From NCBI RefSeq assembly GCF_000003815.2, contig NC_049996.1, positions 7,604,205-7,668,204 of the forward strand: DNA of 64,000 bases. Direction: 5' to 3'. The DNA is from Branchiostoma floridae (Eukaryota; Chordata; Leptocardii; Amphioxiformes; Branchiostomatidae). The notes beneath the pieces are model-generated. The model had not been told where the DNA came from. It made no database searches and saw nothing but the letters and a program-made list of their open reading frames with translations. Below are positions 27,513 through 42,500 of this stretch, one piece after another. The stretch's first letter is position 1. Each line of letters starts with the position of its first letter. Position numbers and translations under genes: made by a program.

Positions 27513-30500
27513 ATGGACAGTACGTCCATCATCACTCAAGTTAGCCGGGATGAGGAGAATTTGAACCCGTTCCCGACCCCGGAAAAAGGTAAACGTCCTC
27601 TCTAAAGTTTGTGACCGTCTCTTTTTACGTACGTCCTAGCCGGGGCGACTAGAAACGAAAAACTTATTTAATTTTAATATAATATACAGGATGTTTTTGT
27701 TTCTAGTCGGGGCGGAACGTATTGGACTAAAAAGTATTTGCGTATCCGTTCCGTGGAGATACCTTTTCCTCCGGTTTTTTGCACGTCCCCGGCTTCCCTG
27801 GTGTCTTGCACACCGCGCCGGGGTATTCGCGACGTAAAATGAAATGCTATCCACTGTTTTTGAGGAGAATCGTTGTGTTTTGGTGTCGCCGGTAGTCTCC
27901 GTATCTCACGTAGTTCGTTCCTTATATGCGTGCACCCCTCCCCCTCCCAACCTTGTTTACCTCTTTTATAGAAAGACAGCACAGTTAGAGAAGTTTTATC
28001 GAAGTGTATCACATATTTTAGTTATTCTACAGTTGGCAGGGCAGAAATTATAGTTTACTATTTCGTAAGATCGGGATATTTAAGCCCTCATTAAAAATGG
28101 GGAACCGGTAAGGTTGGTTGAGTGTTGAGGGTGAGTTTGGTTCGTGAGAAATTATTTGGTGTAGACCAAATTTGTAAAAAAAAAAATTCTTCATGAAATA
28201 GATAAATTGGAGTACTTCAGGAAGTAGTTAGGGTTTTATAAATAAGTCTTTATACGATAAGTCAAGGCATTATGAGTTAGCACACTGTGATTAGGAATTG
28301 TTTGTGAGATTTTGTTGCCCTAACCCATGCTTGCTGCAGCTGCATGCATGAGGGATTGTTTATTCTCGGCTTCTTTGGTCTTTATTTGCTCTGCCAACTG
28401 ACCACAAATATTTCCAATTTTACCCAAGAGTGGAGCATATGTTGGCACGATCCTAAGAAGGGGTTGAATTGGGTTCCTACTGGGTCAATTATTTACCTCA
28501 CTAGCCCCTCTATGTAGCACATTACCTTAAAAATTACCATCAAAATTGACATCAAACTTCAAACTGAAATTCTAAATCCTTATCATGCTTTAGTGAGTAG
28601 ACAAGAGAATGCGTGTGATTTAGTAAATTTACTGTAATACACATCCCAGTATTGTTGCCCAGAATTCAGTTGTCTTAGCCTATTTCTTTTAATTTTTTTT
28701 CTAGGAAAAACAAAAAAACAAAATAATCCAACATACCAGCAGTTTAGGATACCAACACGCGCAACAGCCATGTTTTTGTTGGATGAAGCACACTGTGTGT
28801 GTATTGTCATGCATTTTCCTTGTCTACTTGTTTGGTTTTCTTGTTTTACAACAAGCAGCCCTAGCCTGAAAAGGTTCAGTGCTAGACTGAAAACCCACAT
28901 GCTTTTTCAGGGTTCTCTTTGTAAACAGCTGGTCGTTTGCTGTCCAAACTTCCTGTATCTTGTCCTGATTGTTCTGTGGGGAACCGCACAAGTTCAAAGC
29001 CACAGGAAAATGTGGCCAATACACTTGCCATTAGGTAGTGCGTAATTAGAGTGATAATCCCTGAACAAGGTGGTTAGCACCCTGGGGTTTCAATTGATAT
29101 TGAAAGCAGCCCCTAAAAACAGATGGAGGGGAGGTGAATTATGTTCCTCATCAGCACATTTTTTTTACCATGGCTCAAACTTTCAAGTTCATTTTTGGGA
29201 ATGGTTATATACTGGTGTACCTAACCTTAAAATCTAATTGCACAAAAATTTGGGTGTTGCAACACTGCAATAGAAATTAGAATGTCTTCAAAACCTGCTT
29301 GTACAGATTCTAAAAATCGCAATGAACCCAAATTATTCTATATAGCTAACATCAAAATTTCAAACAAGAAGTTTAGCAAAGGTTTTACAGTTTTTCTGAC
29401 ATCAAAATGTCAAGAAAATGATGTCTACTATCTCTATAACCATACATAACCAGTAGAAAAATTAGCTCCAATTTTGGGTGCTCAAAATTGCATATGCACC
29501 CAGTATTTCGAGCCCTGCATTTCCAGTGTATGTGTATGAGTAAATTGGCTGTTACTCATACCATAGGGGATTTCTCCATAGTTGCTATGTGTATTGCAAG
29601 ACTTGCTATAGATGTGATCAATCTAATCTTTATGTGATGATCACACAGGGAATGCAGTATGATGCTAATCCTCTACATGCCTGGCATGCTAATTCTGAAG
29701 GAGCTTCATATTAGGAGGTCTTACCTTTTAAGACCTATAAGATATGACAGTGGCCTTGCATGCAGAACAGATCACACCCTGAGGAATACTTGAGATATTG
29801 CATAGAACCACTTCCCAGATTTGCCTTGTATGGTTGGGCATATGATGCAATCCATTATCTATTAGTGTAACGAAGGGTAGAATTATTTGGAAGACAAATA
29901 TTACCACCTAGACCTTATTTGAAAAATATTAGTGTGACCTGTTTAATGTTAGATCAAAAATATGATGTTTTTCATTGATAGTAATTGATCAAGAGACCTC
30001 CAATACCTTAGTGTACAAAATTGGATGTATCTATTTGGTCAGGTGTTGATTTGCCACTGTTGTATTCTAACTGTATGTAAAGTAATGTATAACCTTCACC
30101 CTGTTGCCTAACTCCTTATGCAATAGAATTGTTATGCCGAAAGTGTACCTTAGCCTGGAGAATGGTGAATGTTTTTGCAGACGTATTGGATACGGAATGC
30201 TTTGAATATGAAAACTCAAAGATAACATTTAGAATGCAGACAATCACAGTTTAAAAATCATGCAAAAAGGCCATGCCTTTTAACAATAATACAGAAGCAC
30301 TAGCAGTAGCTAGAACAAACCAGTTCAGTTCCAGGAACATTAATCTTGAACCTTCCCCAAGAGTACTACAGGACATCACTGCTTTCCTTGACAAATAGGC
30401 TTGTTAGTGTTACTACCTTTCTTCCGTTCAGAAAGTTGGAAAACTTGAAAGGTGATACTACAAGGAAAATCCCTGCGGCAAGAAGCTTACATCCTCTTTG

Positions 30501-33500
30501 GCGATCTTTGTGTACATGTCGGTCTACTGTTTGCAAATGTTTTTGATAACGTAGCTCCTACAGCTGAAATAATCGTATTCCGTTTGGGTAGGTTTTTTGT
30601 GTGTGATTAAAGTAGACTTTATTGCCTTGGAATCATCACAAAATAGTTGCGTAGGTGAAAGCGGTTGGGTTGCATGGCTTCCACAGCCAGATGGTGTAGA
30701 GTGTTGATAACGCAGACACGGTGACCCGTGGGTACGAAAAGGGCACCTTTCTCACAGAATAACAGCCACAGGCAGCGAGCTCTGGTGTCATACTCACAGG
30801 CTGGATAGCAACCCTCAGGCTGGACTACAAGCTGATACAGCAATACATGTACTAATTACATGTACATAGTACTGTATATGATATACATCTTCAAACTAGA
30901 CATTTGTGCTTACTGTGAATTCATCTGTTTTCATTGTGGGTTTAGTTTGCGAGAAGAGAAAAAACGAGTTTTCTTGCAGTGTGTTAAATTTGCTACGCAG
31001 TGTAATTAATACAAGGGAGCTCAGAGGCATATTCAGTGTGTCATGAATTTCCGGTTTAGAGGTCACCAGAAAGATAAAACCACCATGAAAGTATCAAGAT
31101 CAATAGTTTCAAAATTTATAGTACGTAGACACACACTAGGACTTAAATACTAGCTTTCATTGTTTGATAGTAAAAGAGATTTTGTTTCAACTGTTATACC
31201 TTGAAATAGGATGTGTTTATAGTGTTGTGGCTAAGTTCCATCAAGTTGCACAACCAGCATGTTTTTAACATCTTCCACTCATGACCTTCCTTGGGTTCCC
31301 TGTAGAAGGCAAAAATGGCTGGGCCCATGTGGAAGTCATTTGGTAGTTTTGACTTTGAGTCTTGGCATGTTGAGTGTGTTGAAGTTTTGCCGGTTTTGTC
31401 ATGTATTTTTATCCCATTTCTCTTTATGCAGAAATAAGCTGAGTTTTTATGAAAGAAAATTTTGGGTAAAATATTTTAGTACTGATTATACCAACACAGA
31501 TGAGCTTTCATGCGAATAAATTATAAAAGACATTCGTTGCTACTAGTATAGCCCTCATGGTGGAAAACTTCCTTTGAACATCAGCAGCTATAAAAAGGTA
31601 GAACAAAGGTGCTCTAGTTCTTTTGTTATTCTATTATGGAAGCACCTGCATCCTCAATGGGAGAACAATTAGGTCAATCTTATATTACTGTAAATTGTTA
31701 AACGTTTGTGGTGGTGTTTTCTCCACAAAGTCCTAACACAGCTAATGTATCCCTTATGTATTTTTAGTGTACTACAGACTTGTTTCAACAAATTTAGAAC
31801 CTCCTTTTCCACCCTACAACAAAATAAAGTCTTTTTGAAGTGAATTTACAGTAACCAGAACAGCACTAGAGAACAAGAGGAGGTGAAAATATTTTGTATT
31901 TACTTTTACGGTAAGACCGTGAAAGAAGTGTATAATCTGAAGGGTTATTATGAATGTTCCGCTCAAAATACTTTTCAGCTTACAATATACAAATTATGTT
32001 CTGTAGTTGACATGAAACTTTGAAAGCACAATGAAGTACCTCTTCAGCTCCTTTTGTATACAGAAAAAAGTTTACAAACCAAAAGGAAGTTTATACAATG
32101 AAGGTTGGTTGTATTGAGAATTTCTGTATTATCACAGAATTTTTAATTTCAATTTTGATTTATTGAGATTTCAAACAATGCAATACATGGTAAACCCAGA
32201 CAGCTTAGCTTTTTTTTATAGCTAGGTAGATTTTATGGTTTACACTAATTGCCTTTGAAAATGCATGTTATGAGTATGATATGACTTTCCAACTTTTGAA
32301 TAGTATACAATAGTGTTGTCAGCAATGCCAGTAAAATTTGTATCCTTTTACATTATAGAAATGGTCATATTTATGGCAAGATAGAATTGTTGGAGTAAGC
32401 TTGTCTTCAATGGTATTTATTGTGTTCTTTAAAAGTGTTATGTTACTTGCAAATACAATAGTGATGTTGGCATTTGCAGTAAAGGTCATAAATAAGCACT
32501 TCATGCTAAGAGTGGATGGTGATTGATTATCATTGGGGAGGGCAGTTTCATGGGGTCAAGGCAGCTGAAGGCCAAAGGTCAACAGTCATTGGGAGGCCAA
32601 AGGGGAGTCTGGACAGTCTTTTCCGTTCGCTGTAAGTGTAATTTTATTCTTTAAGTGGTTTTATTGCATGGTAAGAAGGGTTTACAGTTTCAAGAGGATA
32701 AAAATTTGTCTGGAACTGTTTTGGTGTTGGTAGTATCTACAAAGCCTCTTGAGTTGCTAGAAAAATGTTGGAAACTGGCCTAGTAATAGGTGAACAGACT
32801 GGTATATTGGCCTTGGGAGAAGGGTGTTACCTTTACCTTCCATTGGGAAAGTCTGGCTTCTGGGGTGATACATCGGCCAGGGTCATCCTACAGACGCTCA
32901 GTGCTTATGGGAAGGTGAATGGGAGATGAACATACTGCAAGTGGACTAGTCCGCTAATACAGATGACAGTTAGGATGTGTGGCCCAAGGGCTTTGGAAAT
33001 GGAGATAGGCACCATCTCTATACACCAAAAGATCTCACTTAGCTGTGGTAATAGTTCTTATACTAATGGGCTGAGAATTGGACAAACACATGTTCTCATT
33101 GAGGTAAGACTATAGCATGTTAGTACGACTACAAGTAAATCCTCTAGTGAGGTGGCTTACTTGTATATTCAGTCCTTTATCTACTATTTAGATTTGATTC
33201 TGTTTTTAAGTTGAAAACAGAGTAGTAATATATACTTTGGGCAGACCGGCAATATATTGAAAACATAGAAGGTTATCAAGGAAAAGTTTTTCAACAAGAA
33301 ATTACAGTAATAGGTTGTAGACACTAAAGAAACCCTATTTGCTGTATTGCTATACAGTACCGGGGCATAAACATAGCCCGAACAAAACATGACATTTCAT
33401 ATTGTTCCTGTAGACAGGAGAATATAATCTATGATCCAGTCATTAACATGACAATGAAATAAGCCATAGGTCATTGTGAACGTTGATTCATGAAGAATAG

Positions 33501-36500
33501 TTGTTGGAAATCTCCTGTAATGCTAATGAAACGTTAGGAATAAAAGGCTCTGAATACGGGAAAAAGTCCTTTGATACCAAAAGTCTTGTGCTAACAAATG
33601 ACTGAACAATGGAGTAACCGGAGCTTAGCGGACTGTATTCAGTATGATTTCGTGGGGATGTAAATTTCACATTTTAGTTGCACAGTGTATTTGCTGATTT
33701 GAAAATAAAATCCATACCTTGCTAGAATTTAACATTTCTTTTTTGCTATGCTGGCAAAGTATTCTGACCGGTGTAGTTGTAATGTGTATGGGTTGAATGA
33801 TATCAATAGCCAATGAATTGTATTCATTCCTTCATACTGCATATTCAAGACAATCACTGAAAGAAGGCCATCTTCAAATGATATCCCTTATAAACTTGAA
33901 AGTGGCTCGTATCTTGTATATTAACCTAAGGTAATATTTGTGTTGCTGTGAACATAGAAGAAAAATGTATATATTTGTAGTATAAAACATCTATTATATG
34001 TTTCATTTTGTTGTTTGTTTCCATTGCATTGTAAAACAAGAAATGCAAAGAGACTCCGTACCAGTGGTTGGTTGAGGTCCCAGCAAGGTCTTGTTGTAGT
34101 AGAATGACTCTATCACAATCTGCTAGGATACCAATGATAGGCCGTAAGAACAGAAATGTAACAAATCAAGCATTCCTATATCTAGTTCCACGTCAAAACC
34201 TTCACTTTTAGGTGATTAGGTTCCATTTTCACTAGGCGTCAGGCAATTTCGACCATCACAGTCTGTCACTAGTAGAAATAATTGGACTCTATAGAATTGG
34301 CATCTATCTGCTGTGATTCACAACTTTTATGCCATGCTAGTTTGAAAATGGAACCTTCAACTAATATCAACGCAAAAGCAGATAGACAGCACATGCTCAA
34401 AATACTTGTATTGTAACATGGAATTTGTACATAACTGAGTCTAGATTTGTTAAACTTTTGTAAGTTGTGCATGTCCTTAAGTAATCTGAAAAGGTTTTTG
34501 TGGCTATTTGATCCCTGATATGTCAATCTAATCAATTAGATGTGATAATTGTTGCTAATACCTGATTGAATTCTTTTAAGTTTTTAAGTGAGGACAGTGA
34601 CTGTGACTCACCCAAATTTCTACCATACATGTTTGTATCTGTTGGAATTTTGACCCACTTTCCCAACAACACTGTTTGACACCATTTTCTTGTTTTGAAA
34701 TAAAGTTGTTAACTTTTACTAGTACGTATTGTACCAACATAGATAATCTTTCATTCTAAATAAACATGTTATATACTGTGTACATCACAACTTGTGTATT
34801 GGAGGAGATGCAGGTACTAGATAACCTCATTTATGAGGGCTCTTTCAATTCTTCCTGTCATCATTACAAATTACTGTTATTTTGGGTTGCATGCCTCTGT
34901 GCAAAACAGGTTCTACAAGTTTTGGTCAAACCACTGAGGTATGTTGGTCTCCTAGCGTGAACCATGCTACTTCGGTATGGACAAATCTGTCAATCTGAAA
35001 CATTCTTGTATGAAACGTACAAGAAGTAATGCTGCATAACGACTTTTCTGTGTTCTGGAAACTCAAGTTGTCAATTTTATAGAGTGCTTCATTGTGTTGA
35101 AGGAGAAGAACACAGTATTATTGGTCCAAGGTTCAGGACGGGTTCCCGGCAGGGTTGACACTCGTCAGTCTGTGGTGTTTGTCACTGCCAAGTTGTCCTC
35201 ATCTGGATGTAATGCAGGGATAGTTTCCTCACAAGGTTGTGGTTGGGGCTGTAAATCTCATGGTCTTGATGTGGTTTACACTTACAGTGTGGTTGCAGGT
35301 GGAGGCTGAAAATAGTTCACTTGCTTATGAAGTCTTTTCTTTGTGTCTATTTGTTTTAATGGTGTCTGTGGTAATGTCAGTAGAGTAGCAGGAAGTGAGT
35401 GGGATGATGGGCTACCTCAAAGGTCAAAGTTGCCTGAGTGGCAGGAAGTAGAATCCAGAGGTTGTAGATCTAGTCATTTATCAGACATGACAGCCCAGGT
35501 CATAGGGTCAAAAGGAGAGGGTACTTATTCAGAAGGGTATTGGTTTTTGGTCTGTCAGTTTGTCTATGTGTTATCACAGTTACTACATTTTTCATAGTAA
35601 GTTCACAATAGTATCAAGAAGTGATGAATGGACACATGTAATATTGTTAATTGAAACATAATTTGCATAAATGGTTATTAGAGAACTATGATTAAGCTAT
35701 GTGTTAACCCTAGTGGTCAAATCTCTGCATGTAAAGAGCCAAACACTCTTATGAAGAAGCGTTATGCTTGGCTAAAACTGGAGCGGTATTGCAGTACTAG
35801 CTATTAGAAAAAGCATTATAATTTCATAAGCTTCCCCTTAATTGAAGATGACTAGAGAAGACCTGAACTGTGATGTAGAGTTGTCAGACCTGAAAATGAT
35901 AAGTCCATGATGTATTGTCCTATGATTAATTTTCGATCATGATAATCCTATAATTCCGGATGTGTTTCCTTCATTTTGTCAGCCTGGACAATGTCAGAAT
36001 ACAGTACAACAGTACAGCAAGATCCTTTCTTACAGAGTACGATATCTCCATTTCCTGCATCATTCTATTTTGTATGATAATCCTGTAGTTGTGGAGGTGT
36101 TTCCTTCATTTTGTCAGCCTGCATAACTTCAGAATGCCAGGAGCAAATGTACAGCAAGATCTTTTCTCCGAGACTCCAAGATGCAGAGGTTTACATTATA
36201 TCTACATTTCCTATTTTGTATAATAATCCAGTAATTCTGGACCTGTTTCTTTCGTTTTGTCAGCCTGCACTATGTCAGCATGCAGAATAGCACAGCGGTA
36301 TCTAACGCAAAACGTTCGGAAATGTGAATCATTGGAAGATTGCTATTTGTAATAAAACCTTATTTATCATAGATCATAAATCCTATATTCAAAAAGGTTG
36401 AACACTATAGCTTATTATGCACCAAAACAGAAGGCAGGGGAATTTTGACACAATGATTTTTAGGGGGATTTAGCAGGCTTTTAAAGTTTTAGCTAGGATT

Positions 36501-39500
36501 TTATAATAGGGTGTCCAAACTTATTGGTGAGTCACCGTAAGTGACTATTGTAGGGGGGTCCGGGGGCATCCGAATTCCATGGTGCAGAGTTTTTGATGAT
36601 TTTAACTTAAAAAAGTGCATTCTAAGGTATCCCAAGAGGCAAAATACTGTTCCAGAGGTCACAGTAGAAGACTGACCACAGATGACCTGGTAGCATCCCT
36701 GGTCAATATGAATTTCATGCTTGTCAGACAATTTTTTCCCCAGTAAAGGGAGTCCAATTTCTTGTTATTCTAAGAAAAGGGAGTCCAGATGACTCCTTGA
36801 CGCATGCCTGGCTAAAAGCATGGGATTTAGTCCACCAACAAAATCAGTCATGGTCGTCACTGCACAAAAAGTGTTATCATAACAAATGAGGCATTATTTT
36901 AAAGAAAAATTTACACATTTTCCAATGATACATTCATGTAACACATGATGCTAATCATAAAAAAAAAATACGATCAGGGGAAATTTTGGAACTCTTCTTG
37001 TGTCGTGACCTACTCCCATAAGTAGCCATCATAACAAACCAGATATCATAGTAAACAGTAATAAATAAGGTTTCCAATGACATGTAATACAATGCTATTG
37101 ACAGAGCATTGACGGAGATAATTATGATTGACAGAAATCAATTTTACAAACTTACTGGAGTTTATTTCTCCCAAACCTCAGTCAGAGCGTGCCCTATCTA
37201 CGTCTCCCGATGACACCATGCCTACTTAGGTCAGCGACATAGTTTGAATAGATGTTTTTACACCAGGCAGACAAACCCTAATCAAATTTCCCAGGGAAGA
37301 AGCAGCTGTCAGCTGAAATGTTTTGGAACCATCTCCAGGCCAGATGATGGATCTGTTTTTACTGAATAATGAATGAGAAAGGTGCAAGTAACTTGGTGGC
37401 CTGTCAGTTCTCTTAGCTACGCTTGAAAATATTGAGTTATGGTCACCTTGATTAATATGTTTAACAGAATAAATCAATGAATTGAATGAATGTTTAAATT
37501 TGCACCATAAGCCGCTATAGAAAAATGAATACATTTTTATTTTAAAGAATCATGAATGAATTTCAAACGCAAGGATTTGCTGATTTTATCTTTTTTAATT
37601 TCTACCTTTGTCTACTCAACGTTTTGTTGTCTGTTTGGTTGAGTGTCCATAGTTATAGGAATATGGAGGGTGGCTAGTTTCTACATGCGAGGCATCTCAG
37701 GGACAGTGAAAAGAAGTTAGGCCAAAGGTCCCAGTATAGGTTATCTCATTTCCTTCCCTCTCTTTCCTGTTTGTTTTCTTGTGAGAGCCAGTGAGAGAAA
37801 TGCAGTCCACAGAATCAGGGAAAAATTCACAGTGAGTAAATGAATGGAATAAGAAATAGACAATAACTAAGGATAGTTATCTGAAGACTAAGAAACAAGA
37901 AATTCACAACAACTAAGAATATCTGAGGACTGAGGATGTAGATCCTTGATTTCTTGTTGAGGTTTTGTTACTGAACCAACCAACTTTTGGCCATGACCCC
38001 TGTTAAGTTATTTACATAACAAAGGACTTGTTTGCTAAGTGAACAAAACTGATGCAGTTCAGTACCAAAGGTTGCTCCCGTAATGGCGGATAGGTGCATA
38101 AACACTTGTGTTTTGCAGCCAGAATTGTACGGTCACCCGGAGTTTTTACCTGGCCTAAGTTGGTTTTCCTATCAAGAAGGTGAGTGTGAGAGTGAAACAA
38201 GGGTTTGTACCTAGTACAGATGTCTTTGGGCTGATATTATGTTTGTTTCATGGTAGTATGTCTTGTTCGAAGTGAAAAAGGTGGGGTTTATTTGTTAGAT
38301 TGACGTGGGATCTTGGGTCTTGCAGGTGGGTGTTTTGATATATTTATTGAAGTTAGAAATGTTCACACAATGCTCCAAGACCACACCTATAGCTACTATC
38401 TGTAATGTGTCAAACTCAACACATAGCACATACAGTTTGTACATGTAGAAAGAGTTTGTGAATAACAGTGTAACTTGCTAACTTGAACCTAAAAACAGGC
38501 CTTAGTGTACCTGTTTTATGTATGAATGTTTTGGTAAAAGCAACATTTTCAAGCCCAGCACATCCAAAATAAGCTGGCACAACAGGTATAAGAAGCGGAT
38601 GTTACAAACTTGTAATATGTAAGAGAATATATGACTTGCTTCGACCAGAACTTTCTTGTTTACCTTTCCTTTGTTTACTTTCTCGTCTGTAACTGGTGGT
38701 ATGAACTAATGAAATGGACTGGAACGGCCTTTATTCTGAGGGATCTATGTGGGCATTTGCATGTGACCAGGTTTTTTCATGCATGTTGGACTAGAATAGG
38801 CAAGGATATCCCTAATAACAACGTAGTACTAGAAGAAGTCTAAATTTGCTGAAAACATGTACTCAGAATAACAATCCAGTCCCATGGATGTCTTTGCTAT
38901 TGATTTACTATTGTTTGTTTTTCCGGGGACATACATGTAGTTTCGCCCTAGGAAGGGGAAGATCTTTGTTGTGGTATTAGACATTCATGGTTAAAACAAT
39001 TCTGTGGCACAGTAGTGATATGCTGAAAGTACATATTCTTGGAAACATGAAGTTGCAGTGGAGAGGTACAATGTATTCTTTTGGGACCTGTCCGAAAAAA
39101 CAGACCTGAAAAAATCATTGGGTTTTGGACCAAGTGCAAAATGACCATTATATCTACAGCGGATTACAAATTTTGGTGCTTACGAGTTCAAGAATGTAAC
39201 AAGAGCGAAGTATGTACGGTAATTTGTAGTCATTTCTTCCAAGATCCTCTGTAATAACTTTCTGTACCCATAATAGTACCCACCCGCACCCACACAAATA
39301 TGAATTGCAATATGGCAATGTTCAAACTCCTACCCACATAGTACATAATTCCCAATGCTTTTTCTGTTGTCTTTAGACCCACATTTTTATTTGAACGTGC
39401 CCACGGCTACATTATGGGAAAATTGAGCAGACCTTGTATTATAGCCGGGGGATTTTATGTGCGTCACGAAGTGGAGGCTTTTGCCTCTGGGAAATGTGCA

Positions 39501-42500
39501 ATGCACAGTGACGAGTGGCCTGATTGGAATTAAAAGGCCCGTAATTGTGATTGGGTCAGTAGAAAGTGCTGTGAGACAGACTGCGCAGACTGGACCAGAA
39601 ATTGCGTTGTAAATCGTGAGCCAGACGGTATGCAAATGAGCGCGCTGCTAGGGAGAGACCTGTGCCAAATGTAACACTACGCTGACGCAGGTCCAGATTG
39701 ATTTAACTAGTAGTCGTTAAAAAGGAGCAGTGTTGGCACTGTTGTCTGCAAAACATATATTCCTTTGCCCAGAAGAAGGTTGTGTTTTTGTTAAGGGTGT
39801 TTGTGGTATAACAGCACAAGCTATGAATGGATAGTCATAAAATTTGGTGTGTAGTTTTTTGCCTTGGTCTGTTAAAGAAATGGTTAAATTTTTGTCCTGG
39901 CAGCATTCCTTGGTACTGCAGAACTTCCAGTTATTCCATCTCATGTTGGCAAGCTATCTGTACTGTAGAGGTCTATTTTTGCACCTGCAAGTTGAACTTT
40001 TTTATGCACTTACATTTCCATGATTCATGTAGGTGAACCACCTATTCTATTGAAATTGAGCCCTGGTGATATAGATATCTTCTCATAAATTGGAACATCA
40101 TATGACCATTGGTATGTGAATTATTTGAACTTGAATTTCAGGCATATATCTACCTGGCATCCTTCCCAAACGTCTTGTTGTATAAAGGTTGTGAAGGTCA
40201 ACAATAATCTCATGACATTGACATTGAAATGCTTAAAATTACTAAGATTATACCTTAGGTTTTTAGAATTTTGTTGGGACTTCATTTTTTGGTAGGTGGA
40301 AAGAGGTTTTCAACCTGTTTTCAGTTTGGATTAGAAACAGTTCTATAAAACCGAAATGCTGTTCACTATTAAAACCGAAACAAGAAAACCACTGCAAATT
40401 TACAGGGCCCAAACTAGCTGTGTTGAGTTTATATTTCCCAAAGCAGAGTGGATCTTAGGGATTTGGAACAAACCTTTTAGAGTTGCATTTAACGAGTAAA
40501 CCTGGAGATTTTATGTTTCCCAATTGCATCATCGATTTATCATCTAGCCCCACTGTGGTGCCAGTCCCTTGTGGTTAGGCTATGACATCACGCTGAATCC
40601 ATATCATACCCAGAAGACCAATAACAATTTTCACTGCCATTTTGTATCCAGGCAACCGCTACAAAGTTCAACGATCCCCTGATATGGTTGGAGTGTTGTC
40701 CTTGGGATTGAATGATAACAGCCGTTATAACCAGTATCATCCTTAAAGTTGGGAATGGAGCAACTTTGTTCCAGCGATAATTTGTATAGCAGTATGTAAA
40801 GATGTACGTCATAGAAAGATAGTTATCATTCCTGAGCATATGGACACAGCAAGTAATTTTTATGGACAACATCCTCGGCAGATTCCAATTTGACAGCACA
40901 ACTAAAAAATGAGTGGCTAAATTTTCAAGATAGAGAACATAAAATTTGCGAGAAGAATATTATTGATGTGACAAAATATATTATCACAGCAAGGAGTCTT
41001 TTATTCTTATATTTATGTCTGGTCGCATTCTACAGCTACTTTATATTCAATGCTACCTCATTTGTGTCACTTCTATGAATAGATTTGTGCACTCATACAA
41101 AACAAAGGGGGGATGTCATCCATAAGAATTACTTACTCTGGCCTTGGATGCATGCTCCGAATTTACAATGAATTCTGAGTCTACCCTTGCTGAGTTCAAG
41201 GGGTAGTTGTCTAAGATACTGATAAGGAAACGTGCTATTTTCCATGTCCAGACATGATAAGGAAAGTGATAATAGGGTTGAGACACCGATGGGAAGTGAT
41301 GAATATTGATGGCATTTATTTTGTGAGCGCACCAGACTGAATGCATCTGTGGAGACAAAAAATATTTCCATCATAAAATTTTCAAAAAAACTGATGCAGG
41401 AATGCTGTTCTTCTTGATCTTGGCCATATTAGGCATCCATGGATGATGACACTCACTTGTGTCTTCAGGGGTGCCTAAGCATTTTCACGAACCTTGAAAT
41501 TCGTACAAATCTTATGTAATACGCACGAATCACTGTCAGTATGTGACACGCACAAATCTTATGTGATACGCACGAACCTTATACAATTGTGATTTGTGCA
41601 GTTTACATAAGATATGTGCTTTTCGCATAACGATTTATACATATCACAAAAGATAGTACGAATTTCATAAGGTTTATGCAAATGCTTAGGCACCCCTGGT
41701 CTTTGTCATCCATAGTGCAAATGACTTTGCTGTGGTGAAGGTGAGCTGAATGTCACTTAGCTGTCATGTCAGAATGGTAAACTTCCTTGTCATGCCACGT
41801 TTAATTTAAAAAACTACAAAACTGAAATTTATCATGTATAAAAGTTAGCAGGGGATCACCAAAATGGTTTCTTTATGTAGATACACAATTACGAGGACTA
41901 TTTCAGTGTGTAAAAGATGAAATTTGTTTTCATTATAAGAAAGAAAGGAGATAGGAATTGGTATTAAAGGTCCCAAAGGCATAGGGACCATAATGGGTAT
42001 AAAATGTTCTCTGGGGCCTAAATGGGCATCATTACATGGGGAAGCTGTGAATGTTATCAGGCCTTTACCATTGTAGAAAGGCTGGGGACGTATAATTCAA
42101 TTGACACCTTATCTGTCCTTACAGTGTCCTATAAGGTGAAATGAAGGTTGTCTCTGTTCTGTATCACGGTATAGCACCTTGTCTGTCATCCTAAACGAGG
42201 GTGCCGTACATTAATGAATTGAATGAAGACCTTTATTGCACATTTTTGCCCCACTGGGCTAAGTACAGGTCACACGGTAAGAATCACATATATGTAACAA
42301 TGGAAACAATCATACACATCTATATATGTAGATGTGCGTCTAATCTATTCTAAGACATTCGACTTCCTCTCGCTTCTTGGTAATTGTATAAATGTAGCTA
42401 GCTGTATGGTTGGTTAGAGTTGGTTTGTCAAAAGCTGTCAGGAATATAAATTTCTCTTTACTATTCAAGTATCTAAAGTGGGGATATTTACTTAACACAT

